From Acidobacteriota bacterium (GTDB taxonomy: Bacteria > Acidobacteriota > Vicinamibacteria > Vicinamibacterales > UBA8438), in assembly GCA_011523485.1 (NCBI GenBank), contig WTGR01000039.1:1-8016 (forward strand): a stretch of DNA of 8,016 nucleotides, in the 5' to 3' direction. The translations under genes and the position numbers were made by a program. Position 1 is the first letter of the stretch. Every line of letters begins with the position of its first letter. The notes below the pieces were generated by a model. It was not told the DNA's origin. It made no database searches and was given only the letters and a program-made list of their open reading frames with translations. Positions 1-6,729 of this stretch are shown one piece after another.

Positions 1-3000
1 TGCCGCCGTCCCAGCGCAGGCCGGCCTCGAGGCGGGGATTCAGGCTCGACGACTCGGACAACACCCAGTCGGTCTGCCCCTCGGCCAGCATCCGGCCCCG
101 CATCGCCGTGCCGGTCGCCGCCGCCATCTCGGCATGCTCCTCCGAGCGCAGCGTCGCGTGGAAGGCATCCACCTTCAGCGCCAGACCGTCCGTCAGCGCC
201 TGCCGCGCGCCGCCGGCGAACAGCCGCAGCCCGAGCGGGGTCTCTACCATCCCGACCGAGTCGGCCAGCGTCAGCGACCCCAGGCCGCCGCCGCCCATGC
301 CCCACATCGTCAGGCCGTTGCGCGGCGCCCAATGCGCATAGGGCTGCACGCTCGTCACGCGGCCGTCTCCCTCGCCGGGCAATGCGCCCTCGACCAGGGG
401 GTTCCGGACCGTGTAGCCGAGCAGACCCACCGTGTGGGACAGCGACACACCCAGCAGCGCCGAGTCGCCCAGCCGCGTGTCCACTCCCACGTGGCTCGAG
501 AACACGTCGCCCCGCGCTTCCCCCCCGGTCGGGGTCTGCAATTGGCTCCGCACCGTGCCCGCGCGGCCCCATACCTGCCAGCGCCCGGACTGGTTCGCCT
601 CTCCCACCGGCACCGAGAAGTTCGCGTTGTCGAGCCACCCCAGATCCGCGAACGGCTGGTCCGACGCCCGATGCAACGCCATGGCGCCCCGGCCGCCTCC
701 CGGCGAAGCGCCGCTGCCGCCGGCGCTCGACACTGCCGGATACGCCACGCCGGCGCCGGCCCCCGCGCTACCGTGGCCGGCCGGCGACGCCGCGCCCAAC
801 GTCGCCCGCGGCGTGTCGTCGCCGCCGGTCGCGACGAAGCGTTCCCCGATCGCCGCCACCGCCTCGGACGCCATCGAGCGCGCCAGCAGATACAGCGTGC
901 GGCTGGTCCCCGAACCCCGCGTCCGGACCAGCTCGTCATCGCGAATCGTCCCCGTCATCTGCAACGAGGTGGGGCTCGCTTGGTCCGTTCCGCCCGCCGC
1001 GGCCATGCGGATCGGGGCCTCGGCGGCCGACAAGCCGGATGCGCGCGACCCGACCGAGGCGACCGTCATCGAGAGCAGAAGCGTCTCCGCGCTCTCGACC
1101 ACGTCGTCGTCCAGCACCTCCACGGCAACCACCTTCTCGGTCTCGCCCGGCGCGAACACCAGCTTGCCGGTCGTCTCGACGTAGTCGGCGCCCGCCGTCG
1201 CCGTCCCGTCGGACGTCCAGTACTCGACGACCACCTCGTACGAGCTCGCGGACGAAGGCGACACCGTGAACGTCGCCAGACCGTCGGTTTCCCGCACGTC
1301 GGGCTCGGTGACCGTGACCGTGACAACGTCGTTGTCCACGATGGTTCCCGTCGCCGACGCCGGCGGTCCCGGCGCATCCGCCAACTGCACCGCGAGCGTA
1401 AACGTCTCGTTGTCCTCGACCTCGGCGTCGTCCGCGACCGGCACGCTGACCGTCTGCTCGGTCTCGTCGGCCGAGAACACCAGTTGCCCGGAGGTCGACG
1501 TGTAGTCGGCGCCCGCCGCGGCCGAACCGTCGGTGGTCGCATACCGCACGGTCACCGCCTGCCGGCCGGCCGCTTGCAGAGCCACCGTGAACACCATGTT
1601 CTCCCCTTCGGCGGCGCGGGCCGCACCCACGCTCAGCCTCGGCGTCGAATCGGTCAGCGTCAGCCGCGTCCCGTTCACCGTCAGCCCCGACGCGCCGCCC
1701 GCCACCCGGATCGTCTCGGAGGCTTCGACCTGCGCATCCGCCGCGGGCGTCAGCCTGAACGTCTCCGTGCCGCTCGTCTCGCCTCCCCGGATCCGGACAT
1801 CGAAGTCGGAGACCGCCGCGTAGTCGGTCCCGGAAGTCGCCGTGCCGCCGCCGACCGACACCCTGACGGTCGTGTCGGTGCTTAGCGTGCTGCTGCTGGA
1901 GAATGCCGCCGTGACCGTCACTCTCGTCGGCGCGTCACCCTCGCTCACGATCGACGGGCTCACCGACAGGTCCACCTCCGGCGTACCGTCGTCGTCGGTC
2001 AGCGTCAGCCATGTCCCGTTCACCGTCAGGTCCCCCGCGGCGCCGGCGACGTCGATGGTCCCGTTGCCTTCGACCGTCGTGTCCTGGATCGGCCGCAGCG
2101 TGAACATCCCGGTTCCGCTTGTCGCACCCTTCGCGATGGTGATGTCGAAGTTCGAGACCGCCGCGTAGTCCGTGCCCGGGGTCGCCGTGCCGCCGCCGAC
2201 AGAGACCGTCACCCTCCGGTCCTCGGTGAAAGTCCTGTTGCCGGACAGCGACGCCGTGACTGCCACTCTCGTCGCCGAAGCGCCTTCGCCCACGCTGGAC
2301 GGGCTCACCGACAGGTTCACCGCAGGCGCGCCGTTGTCGTCGGTCAGCGCGAGCCGTGTCCCGTTCACCGTCAGGTCTCCTGCGGCGCCGGCGACGTCGA
2401 TGGTCTCGTTGCCTTCGACCGTCGTGTCCTGGATCGGCCGCAGCGTGAACGTCCCCGTTCCGCTTGCCGCACCCTTCGCGATGGTGATGTCGAAGTTCGA
2501 GACCGCCGCGTAGTCCGTGCCCGAGGTCGCCGTGCCGCCGCCGACCGAGACCGTCACCGTCCTGTCCTCGGCGAAAGTCCTGTTGCTGGACAGCGACGCC
2601 GTGACCGTCACTCTCGTCGCCGAAGCGCCTTCGCCCACGATGGACGGGCTCACCGCCAGGTTCACCGCAGGCGCGTCGTCGTCGTCGACGATCGTCCCCG
2701 TCGCCGTGTCGCTCGCCGCTATGGTCTCCGAGGTCCCGGAGACGCGCAGGCTCACAGTGAAGGTCTCGTCCGCCTCGACATCGGTGTCCTCGGTCGTCGC
2801 CACCGCGAAGCTCTGCGTCTCGCCCCCGGTGCCCGCGAAGCTGAGCGCGGTCGCGGTCGCCGTATAGTCCGTGCCCTTCGCCGCCGTGCCGTCGGTGAAG
2901 CTCGGCGTCACCGACAGACCACCGGATACGTCCTCGTCCAGCGTGACGGTGAAGGTGATCGAGTCGCCCTCGTCGGCCTCCGCATCGGCGATCGTCAACG

Positions 3001-4891
3001 CTGGCGTGATGCCGCTACGTTGCTGGTCGTCGTCGTCATCGACGATGGTCCCCGCCGCCGTGTCGGTCGCCGTCACCGTCGTCGATGTCCCCGTTGCTGT
3101 CAAGCTGACGGTAAACGTCTCGTCGTTCTCGACATCGGTGTCCTCGGTCGTCGCGACCGTGAAGGTCTGCGTCTCGCCCGCGGTGCCCGCGAAGCTGATC
3201 CCCGCCGTGTTCTCCGTGTAGTCCGTGCCCTTCTCGGCCGTGCCGTCGGTGAAGCTCGGCGTCACCGTCAGACCGCCGGACACCGCCGCGTCCAGCGTCA
3301 CCGTGAACGTGATCGGGTCGCCCTCGTCGGCTTCGGCGTCCTCAATCGTCACCGACGGCGCGTCGTCGTTTTCGATGGTCCCCGTCGCCGTGTCGTTCGC
3401 CGTCACCGTCTCCGATGTCCCGGAAACGGTCAGGCTCACCGTGAACGTTTCGTCGCCTTCCACCGCCTGATCCTCGGTCGTCGCGACCGTGAACTGCTGC
3501 GTCTCGCCGGCGGTGCCCGCGAAGGTGAGCGCCGACGTGTTCTCGGTGTAGTCGGTGCCCTTCGTGGCCGTGCCGTCGGTGAAGCTCGGCGTCACCGTCA
3601 GTCCACCCGACACCGCCTCGTCCAGCGTCACGGTGAACGTGATCGGGTCGCCCTCGCCGGCCGAGGCGTCGGCAATCGTCACGGCCGGCGCGTCGTCGTC
3701 GCGGATCGTCCCCGTCGCCGTATCGGTAGCCGTTATGGTCTCCGACGTCCCGGAAACCCTCAGGCCCACCGTGAAGGTCTCGTCGCCCTCGACATCGGTG
3801 TCCGCGGTCGTGGCCACGGTGAACGTCTTCTCCTCCCCGGCCGTACCCGCAAAGCTGAGGCCCTCCGTGTACTCGGTGTAGTCCGTACCCTCCGTCGCCG
3901 TGCCGTCGGTGAAGCTCAGATCGACGGAGAACTGGCCGGAGACCGCCGCGTTCAGGGTTACCGTGAAGGTCATCGAGCCACCCTCGGTGGCCGAAGCGTC
4001 GTCGATGGAAAGGGCCGGCGCGTCGTCGTTGCGGATCGTTCCGGTCGCGGTGTCGGTCGCCGTCACCGTCGCTTTTGTCCCGGAGACGGCCAGGTTGACC
4101 GTGAACGTCTCTTCGTCTTCCACCGCCTCGTCCTCGGTCGTCGTCACCGTGAAGCTCTGCGTCTCACCGGCGGTGCCTGAGAAGCTGATCCCCGCCGTGT
4201 TCTCCGTGTAGTCCGTGCCGCTCGTCGCCGTCCCGTCGGTGAAGCTCGGCGTCACGGTGAAGCCGCCCTGTACCGCATTGTCCAGAGTCACGGTGAACGT
4301 AGCCCCGTCGCCCTCGCTGACCGATGCATCGGCGATCGTCAGGGTCGCCGAGTCGTCGTCGCGGATGTATCCCGTCGAATCATCAATCTGGAACCTGGCC
4401 TCCGTTTCGGTGACGCTCAGCTTGACGGTGAAGATCTCGGTATCCTCCGCCACGCTGTCCTCGGTGGTCGCCACCGTGAAGGTGTGCTTCTCGTTCGCGG
4501 TACCCTTGAAGGTGAGTGTCGCCGGGTTCGCGGTCGCGGTGTAGTCCGTGCCGTTCTTTGCCGTGCCGTATCCGCTATGCTGCGTGCTCCCGTCGGTGAT
4601 GACCGGCGTCACCTTGAACCCGCCCGGCACGGTTCCACCCGCGGAAATGAACACATCGAACGTCATCGTGCCGCCCTCGTCAACCCACTCATCGGTGATC
4701 AGCAGCCAGGAAGGGAGGCCTTGCGCGTTCGCCGGCTCGACGCCGAGGGCCGCGCCCACGGCGACCGCGGCGACGACCGCGGCCACCCGCCGCATCCAGC
4801 GCCGTCGATCGCGACCTCGCTGCCCCGCTCCCGCCCGAACGAGTGCATCGCGACGCGCCTGCTCAACCGTGGTGTGGACGTTCAGCAACAT
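1..4891 (-). CDS. Giant Calx-beta repeat autotransporter-like surface protein (C-terminus cut by window edge)
   Basis: The frame is open from an ATG at 4891 to position 1, giving 1630 codons and no stop; the 3' end lies outside the window. Residues 1-35 are Arg-rich, 36-51 are a hydrophobic Ala/Val core, and an ANA|Q site near 56 suggests signal peptidase I cleavage. About 57-740 hold six Calx-beta-like repeats of ~110 residues, 741-1082 three of ~115, and 1083-1318 two more canonical ones. Recurrent motifs are SFTDGTA, GTDYT, DETFTV and GTI-x-DDD; Asp runs close many units, as expected of calcium-binding Calx-beta folds. A helix (~1327-1352, LYLLARSMASEAVAAIGERF), a Gly/Ser-rich stretch (~1355-1402) and the start of an autotransporter-like barrel (~1403 on) follow. 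I saw no Cys. The role is probably an exported adhesin or surface-layer protein; whether the passenger is cleaved cannot be seen. The start at 4891 has a Shine-Dalgarno; ATG 4921 and ATG 4795 are in frame but lack one. Confidence 0.9.
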   Translation of the reverse strand, partial: MLLNVHTTVEQARRDALVRAGAGQRGRDRRRWMRRVAAVVAAVAVGAALGVEPANAQGLPSWLLITDEWVDEGGTMTFDVFISAGGTVPGGFKVTPVITDGSTQHSGYGTAKNGTDYTATANPATLTFKGTANEKHTFTVATTEDSVAEDTEIFTVKLSVTETEARFQIDDSTGYIRDDDSATLTIADASVSEGDGATFTVTLDNAVQGGFTVTPSFTDGTATSGTDYTENTAGISFSGTAGETQSFTVTTTEDEAVEDEETFTVNLAVSGTKATVTATDTATGTIRNDDAPALSIDDASATEGGSMTFTVTLNAAVSGQFSVDLSFTDGTATEGTDYTEYTEGLSFAGTAGEEKTFTVATTADTDVEGDETFTVGLRVSGTSETITATDTATGTIRDDDAPAVTIADASAGEGDPITFTVTLDEAVSGGLTVTPSFTDGTATKGTDYTENTSALTFAGTAGETQQFTVATTEDQAVEGDETFTVSLTVSGTSETVTANDTATGTIENDDAPSVTIEDAEADEGDPITFTVTLDAAVSGGLTVTPSFTDGTAEKGTDYTENTAGISFAGTAGETQTFTVATTEDTDVENDETFTVSLTATGTSTTVTATDTAAGTIVDDDDDQQRSGITPALTIADAEADEGDSITFTVTLDEDVSGGLSVTPSFTDGTAAKGTDYTATATALSFAGTGGETQSFAVATTEDTDVEADETFTVSLRVSGTSETIAASDTATGTIVDDDDAPAVNLAVSPSIVGEGASATRVTVTASLSSNRTFAEDRTVTVSVGGGTATSGTDYAAVSNFDITIAKGAASGTGTFTLRPIQDTTVEGNETIDVAGAAGDLTVNGTRLALTDDNGAPAVNLSVSPSSVGEGASATRVAVTASLSGNRTFTEDRRVTVSVGGGTATPGTDYAAVSNFDITIAKGATSGTGMFTLRPIQDTTVEGNGTIDVAGAAGDLTVNGTWLTLTDDDGTPEVDLSVSPSIVSEGDAPTRVTVTAAFSSSSTLSTDTTVRVSVGGGTATSGTDYAAVSDFDVRIRGGETSGTETFRLTPAADAQVEASETIRVAGGASGLTVNGTRLTLTDSTPRLSVGAARAAEGENMVFTVALQAAGRQAVTVRYATTDGSAAAGADYTSTSGQLVFSADETEQTVSVPVADDAEVEDNETFTLAVQLADAPGPPASATGTIVDNDVVTVTVTEPDVRETDGLATFTVSPSSASSYEVVVEYWTSDGTATAGADYVETTGKLVFAPGETEKVVAVEVLDDDVVESAETLLLSMTVASVGSRASGLSAAEAPIRMAAAGGTDQASPTSLQMTGTIRDDELVRTRGSGTSRTLYLLARSMASEAVAAIGERFVATGGDDTPRATLGAASPAGHGSAGAGAGVAYPAVSSAGGSGASPGGGRGAMALHRASDQPFADLGWLDNANFSVPVGEANQSGRWQVWGRAGTVRSQLQTPTGGEARGDVFSSHVGVDTRLGDSALLGVSLSHTVGLLGYTVRNPLVEGALPGEGDGRVTSVQPYAHWAPRNGLTMWGMGGGGLGSLTLADSVGMVETPLGLRLFAGGARQALTDGLALKVDAFHATLRSEEHAEMAAATGTAMRGRMLAEGQTDWVLSESSSLNPRLEAGLRWDGG
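938..1645 (-). repeat. Canonical Calx-beta repeats, class C (two units)
   Basis: Two units with the commonest bacterial Calx-beta signature lie next to the membrane end of the passenger. The first shows AAEGENMVFTVAL, VRYATTDGSAAAGADYT, GQLVFSADETEQTVSVPV and DNETFTLAV. The second shows VEYWTSDGTATAGADYVETT, LVFAPGETEKVVAVEVLDDD and ESAETLLLSM. The second carries an Ala/Ser-rich insertion of about 30 residues (~1280-1310) before its final GTIRDDE strand. They are diverged from each other at DNA level and so look older than class B. Confidence 0.8.
1646..2671 (-). repeat. Calx-beta-like repeat array, class B (three units, 345-bp period)
   Basis: Three units of about 115 residues start with VNLAVSPSIVGEGASATRV-like strands. 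They carry SVGGGTAT-x-GTDYAAVS and end in DLTVNGT-x-L-x-LTDD. Units one and two (about 2671-2327 and 2326-1982) are nearly identical in DNA over long runs: the plus-strand block starting at 2041 recurs at 2386, an exact 345-bp offset. Unit three (about 1981-1646) keeps the fold motifs but has drifted. The class differs from class A in its first strand and lacks the AGETQ motif. Confidence 0.82.
2672..4723 (-). repeat. Calx-beta-like repeat array, class A (six units)
   Basis: Six tandem units make up the N-terminal passenger. Each runs from a strand like ADASVSEGD, through FTVTL, SFTDGTA-x-x-GTDYT and AGETQ-x-FTVATTED, to DETFTVSL and a closing DDD. The DNA also repeats: the plus-strand string GCCGTGCCGTCGGTGAAGCT or a close variant starts at about 2883, 3237, 3567, 3897 and 4227. 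The period is 330 bp (110 codons), except for one 354-bp step caused by an eight-residue linker insertion. The first unit (4723-4352) is the most divergent and longest, and probably caps the array. Confidence 0.85.
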
Positions 4892-4896
4892 CGGCT

Positions 4897-4901
4897 TCCT
4901 C
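4897..4901 (-). promoter_or_regulatory. Shine-Dalgarno of the large Calx-beta gene
   Basis: On the minus strand GAGGA lies five bases before ATG 4891. This favours 4891 over the in-frame ATG at 4921 (no purine-rich stretch just upstream) and over ATG 4795, which would give a shorter, conventional signal peptide but follows GACGGCGCTGG. Confidence 0.6.
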
Positions 4902-5102
4902 AGGGACTCTCCACCGCGCATGCGTCGTGCCGGCCAATCCGGCCGCGCGCTGCGGCGACATGTCCAAGGGCAAGAACCGGGCCACCACGCGTCGATGTGC
5001 TGCAACTGGCGTGTTTTCAGATAGTTCCCTCCTGCCGAGGCAGCGTCGCGCAGCGGCCGTGACTGTCGCGGCCTGCAACGGTCGACGGGCGGCACGAGTG
5101 CG

Positions 5103-5132
5103 CCGGATCGCGTCAAGTGATTCCAGATCCGG
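5103..5132. repeat. 7-bp inverted repeat CCGGATC...GATCCGG
   Basis: CCGGATC at 5103-5109 is matched perfectly by GATCCGG at 5126-5132, with a 16-bp spacer. It lies about 210 bp upstream of the large gene's start codon. The arm and spacer size would suit a dyad operator for a dimeric regulator or an RNA hairpin. A chance match in GC-rich DNA is also possible. Confidence 0.35.
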
Positions 5133-5193
5133 AAGTTGCGCACCCCAACCGCACAGACTGTTGCGCTTTGCAGCGGGTGTCGCGATTTGCAGC

Positions 5194-5268
5194 GCCTCCT
5201 GCCTGCGCCAGGGCTCTGCCGCTCTCGCGTGGCCGAGGGAAGTGAAGCCACGCGGGTGGACAGGAGGC
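5194..5268. repeat. Nested pair of 8-bp inverted repeats after the regulator gene
   Basis: The outer arms are GCCTCCTG (5194-5201) and CAGGAGGC (5261-5268). The inner arms are CGCGTGGC (5226-5233) and GCCACGCG (5247-5254), enclosing a 13-base loop. Both pairings are perfect and nested, beginning about 33 bp beyond the regulator's stop codon. They could form a transcript-end structure, but no U-run follows on the minus strand, so this is not a standard intrinsic terminator. It could instead be an intercistronic RNA structure or a binding site. Confidence 0.4.
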
Positions 5269-5301
5269 AGGCCGCCGTTCGATCGGGCCGGGCCGGGGCG
5301 G

Positions 5302-6660
5302 TCAGGCCCGGGCGTCGCCGAGGCCGTGCTTCTTCAGCTTCCGGTGCAGGGTGGTTCGGTCGATGCCGAGAGCACTCGCGGCGCGGGTCAGGTTGTGGCC
5401 CGACTGCTCCACGGCGTCGGCAATCGCCTGTCGCTCCAGGTCGGCCAGCGTTCCCACGGTCGGGGGCACGGCCGGCGCTCCGAGCGTGGCGGCGGGCGGT
5501 CCGACTTCGGCGGGAAGCGTGGCCGCCTGGAGCACGTCGGACGTCTCCAGCACGAGGCTGCGGCAGATGACGTTCTCCAACTCGCGCACGTTGCCGGGCC
5601 ACTCGTAGCGCGCCAGCAGGGCGGTCGCGGCGGGCGAGATGCCGCGCACGGCGGCGCCGAGCCGGTCGGCGTGCTTCTTGCGGAAGTGTTCGGCCAGCAG
5701 CGGGATGTCCTCCTGGCGCTTCCGCAGCGGCGGGACGTCGACAGGAAACACCGCGAGCCGATAGTACAGGTCCTCCCGGAACGCGCCCTCGCGCATCGCG
5801 GCTTCCAGATCGCGGTGCGTCGACGCGACCACGCGGACGTCGATGGGGATGGTGGCGTTCCCGCCGACCCGGCGGATCTCGCGCTCCTGCAGCACCCGCA
5901 GCAGCTTGGCCTGCAGGGCGACGGGCATGTCGCCGATCTCGTCGAGCAGCAGCGTGCCGCCGTCGGCCTGCTCGAAGCACCCGATGCGCCTCGCCGTCGC
6001 GCCGGAGAACGCGCCCCGCTCGTGCCCGAACATCTCGGTCTCGATCAGCGTCTCGGGCACCGACGCGCAATTGACCGCGACGAACGGACCCTTCCTGCGC
6101 GGCCCGTTGAAGTGCAGGGCTCGGGCGACGAGCTCCTTGCCCGTGCCGCTCTCGCCCGTCACCAGCACGCTGACGTCGCTGTCGACGACGCGCCGCAGCA
6201 GCTCGCCCACCTTGCGCATCCCCGGACTCGACCCGATGATCCCGCTGAAGGCGTAGGTCGTCTCCAACTCGGACCGCAACCGGCCGACCTCGGCCTTCAT
6301 CCGCTCGATCTCGAGCTCGCGCGACACGTCCCGGTAGACGAGCAGATCGCCCATCCGCGCGCCGCTGCTGTCGGACACCGGCTGCGTGAACTGGTAGAAC
6401 AGCGCCGTTCCCGGCGCCCCGGTGCCGCGCGGGTGCGGCTCGACCACGCGCGAGCGCGCGGCCGGACCGACCGTCGCGATCCGATTCGGCACGCGGAACT
6501 CCGGCGAGCACTCCCGGAACCGCTCGGTCGCAACGCTCAGCGACAGCTCGCGCAGCTCGTCGGGGGTCAGATCGAACAGCGCCTCGTACCAGCGGTTGGC
6601 GAAGACCAGCCGTTCCGTCCGGTCGTACATCGCGATGGCGTCGCCGGTGGCGTCGAGCAC
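5302..6660 (-). CDS. PAS / sigma54-interacting AAA+ / Fis-HTH transcriptional activator (probably the 3' part of a split gene)
   Basis: From GTG 6660 this frame gives 452 residues. A PAS domain (~1-115, [11 protein letters not shown]...[10 protein letters not shown]) is followed by a short coiled linker and a sigma54 activator AAA+ domain (~138-370). That domain shows Walker A GESGTGKE (169-176), the sigma54-contact loop GAFSGA (216-221; usual form GAFTGA), Walker B GGTLLLDE (234-241), FREDLYYRL (294-302) and [11 protein letters not shown] (354-364). A Fis-type helix-turn-helix (~408-446, [20 protein letters not shown]) would bind an upstream enhancer. The protein should remodel RNA polymerase-sigma54 by ATP hydrolysis. 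The GTG start is doubtful: it sits just inside the PAS domain with no well-placed Shine-Dalgarno. The frame stays open upstream for 22 more codons, encoding a typical linker ([20 protein letters not shown]), to the TGA that ends the receiver gene. The true protein probably includes that receiver. Confidence 0.88.
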   Translation of the reverse strand: MLDATGDAIAMYDRTERLVFANRWYEALFDLTPDELRELSLSVATERFRECSPEFRVPNRIATVGPAARSRVVEPHPRGTGAPGTALFYQFTQPVSDSSGARMGDLLVYRDVSRELEIERMKAEVGRLRSELETTYAFSGIIGSSPGMRKVGELLRRVVDSDVSVLVTGESGTGKELVARALHFNGPRRKGPFVAVNCASVPETLIETEMFGHERGAFSGATARRIGCFEQADGGTLLLDEIGDMPVALQAKLLRVLQEREIRRVGGNATIPIDVRVVASTHRDLEAAMREGAFREDLYYRLAVFPVDVPPLRKRQEDIPLLAEHFRKKHADRLGAAVRGISPAATALLARYEWPGNVRELENVICRSLVLETSDVLQAATLPAEVGPPAATLGAPAVPPTVGTLADLERQAIADAVEQSGHNLTRAASALGIDRTTLHRKLKKHGLGDARA

Positions 6661-6729
6661 GGCCTCGAGGCGCCGGTGGGAGTCCGTCAGTTGCCGGCGC
6701 CCCTCGGCGAGGTCCCGTTCCAGGTTTCA
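6661..6729 (-). other. In-frame TGA and linker joining receiver and PAS-AAA+ reading frames
   Basis: The TGA at 6729-6727 that closes the receiver frame lies in exactly the same frame as the activator. Reading through gives [23 protein letters not shown]. From memory of related receiver families, the segment after the last receiver helix commonly reads like LTEKW-x-L, with Trp where the TGA falls, so a TGG-to-TGA change would explain it. No ATG, GTG or TTG occurs in frame between the TGA and GTG 6660; only a CTG at 6723. Explanations are a nonsense mutation, a sequencing or assembly error, readthrough or UGA-Trp recoding, or a genuine two-gene split. Confidence 0.7.

Larger units (their letters stand above)
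4892..5301. other. 410-bp intergenic region in front of the large surface gene
   Basis: No gene is supported here. A 71-codon minus-strand frame (5078-4863) starts with TTG, lacks a recognisable motif and runs out of frame into the next gene, so I leave it out. The region holds three perfect inverted repeats (listed separately) and a short direct repeat, TTTGCAGCG at 5167-5175 and 5186-5194. I found no convincing sigma70 promoter and no sigma54 promoter with the GG-N10-GC core. A terminator for the upstream regulator and the promoter of the large gene should both lie here, but neither can be assigned from sequence alone. Confidence 0.6.

Noticed and set aside
134..1885. Plus-strand open frame of 583 codons
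   Set aside because: Low-complexity Arg-rich translation antisense to the Calx-beta and barrel coding sequence, with no start signal or motif.
1842..4544. Series of regularly spaced plus-strand frames of about 80-116 codons with similar products
   Set aside because: They mirror the class A and B repeats; each ends at the TAG created opposite the conserved Asp-Tyr-Thr codons, so their regularity is a by-product of the repeats.
5001..5016. Minus-strand AAACACGCCAGTTGCA resembling a sigma54 promoter
   Set aside because: It matches CACG-N4-TTGCA but lacks the nearly invariant GG at -24, so it should not bind sigma54 well.
4863..5078. 71-codon minus-strand frame overlapping the start of the large gene
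   Set aside because: TTG start, no motif, and it runs out of frame into a well-supported coding sequence; a leader peptide cannot be excluded but is unsupported.
5175..5191. Plus-strand GGGTGTCGCGATTTGCA resembling a -24/-12 element
   Set aside because: The GG and GC are 11 bases apart instead of 10, and the orientation points into the antisense of the regulator.
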